Positions 6,570-6,953 of a stretch of 6,953 bases of DNA are shown here, piece by piece. Below the pieces are notes generated by a model that ran no database searches, was not told the DNA's origin, and was given only the letters and a program-made list of their open reading frames with translations. This DNA comes from Bacteroidota bacterium (lineage in GTDB: Bacteria; Bacteroidota; Bacteroidia; Bacteroidales; UBA10428), in NCBI GenBank assembly GCA_024640925.1, contig JAHEEB010000215.1:1-6953 (forward strand), written 5' to 3'. A program made the position numbers and the translations under genes. Every line of letters starts with the position of its first letter. Position 1 is the first letter of the stretch.

Positions 6570-6953
6570 CTAGTAAAAACGCTCATTATGCAAGGGATTC
6601 GATAAATCACCCAGGATATCCGACAGCTGCATAAATTCATTATCGCCTTTCATAAGATATTTATCAATTTTTTGTACAGACAATTCGTTTGTAAACTTTA
6701 CCTTGTGATATGCTCCCGATAACAAAATAGTGTATATGCCTGAAATTACTTTTCTGGCTTCATCAATCAGTTTCATTCCGGTCATAATATTCAAATGATA
6801 ATCCGAAATCAGTACTTCCGGCTTTTCGGATAAATGATTCAGGCAATTCTTCTCATCGAGAAAGAATACAACATTTTGGAACCCCATTTTTGCTAAATGC
6901 ATTTTTACAAGTTTACCATAGATTTTATCATCATCTACAATATAGATAAGGCT
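6570..6953 (-). CDS. Stand-alone receiver-domain protein, 5'-partial
   Basis: The frame is open to the right edge, so the ATG at 6902 is internal. The 17 codons before it encode SLIYIVDDDK and onward, which is the first strand and acidic pocket of a receiver. By comparison with the neighbouring anchored receiver, only about six or seven residues are missing. In the 127 visible residues, Asp7-9 form the acidic pocket, Asp51 in ISDYHL is the phosphoacceptor, Ser79 in LLSG takes the Thr/Ser position and Lys102 in YLMKG is the conserved Lys. The protein ends right after the last receiver helix with a short tail (NERFY) and has no output domain or membrane helix. It is therefore a single-domain response regulator, perhaps a phosphotransfer shuttle or sink for the local kinases (inference). 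It shares LIYxVDDD, the GF after helix 1 and the LSG motif with the anchored receiver, so the two are probably related copies. The stop TAG is at 6570-6572. Confidence 0.9.
   Translation of the reverse strand, partial: SLIYIVDDDKIYGKLVKMHLAKMGFQNVVFFLDEKNCLNHLSEKPEVLISDYHLNIMTGMKLIDEARKVISGIYTILLSGAYHKVKFTNELSVQKIDKYLMKGDNEFMQLSDILGDLSNPLHNERFY

Noticed and set aside
6902..6902. ATG at 6902 as the start of the right-edge receiver
   Set aside because: The 17 upstream codons to the window edge encode the first receiver strand and its acidic pocket (IYIVDDD), which the domain needs.

Overview
The window is AT-rich and densely coding. Every supported gene in it is a two-component signalling protein. 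The likely source is a member of the Bacteroidota. This is an inference from three things: the A/T-rich leaders have no Shine-Dalgarno sequence, the soluble PAS-rich hybrid histidine kinases have the family style of that phylum, and one promoter candidate matches the TTG / TAnnTTTG pattern. I cannot name a genus.

Layout, left to right. A plus-strand run of three genes fills bases 1-5882. (1) A large hybrid kinase is cut by the left edge. Its visible order is receiver tail, PAS, PAS, PAS, HisKA, HATPase, receiver. (2) A 766-residue kinase follows 60 bp later, with the order receiver, PAS, HisKA, HATPase and then two degenerate receiver-like segments. (3) A compact 355-residue receiver-HisKA-HATPase kinase starts 18 bp after that. 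Genes 2 and 3 are almost certainly co-transcribed, and gene 1 probably belongs to the same operon. The run meets, tail to tail with only 3 bp between stop codons, a minus-strand gene (4) for a receiver with one C-terminal membrane helix. Upstream of gene 4 is a 198-bp intergenic stretch with a candidate promoter, a small palindrome and a nine-copy heptamer tandem repeat. A second minus-strand receiver gene (5) follows and is cut by the right edge.

How they may work together (inference): none of the three kinases shows a membrane segment in the visible sequence, so each would sense through PAS domains or through phosphorylation of its own N-terminal receiver. Genes 4 and 5 encode receivers with an intact Asp/Lys set but no DNA-binding or enzymatic output, and no HPt domain is visible. 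The cluster therefore looks like a phosphotransfer network whose final output lies outside the window. The points most worth a second look are the membrane-anchored receiver, and the receiver-like domain in gene 2 in which the phosphoacceptor Asp is Lys and the conserved Lys is Glu. No mobile element, tRNA, rRNA or CRISPR array is visible. No gene-free stretch exceeds 300 bp.
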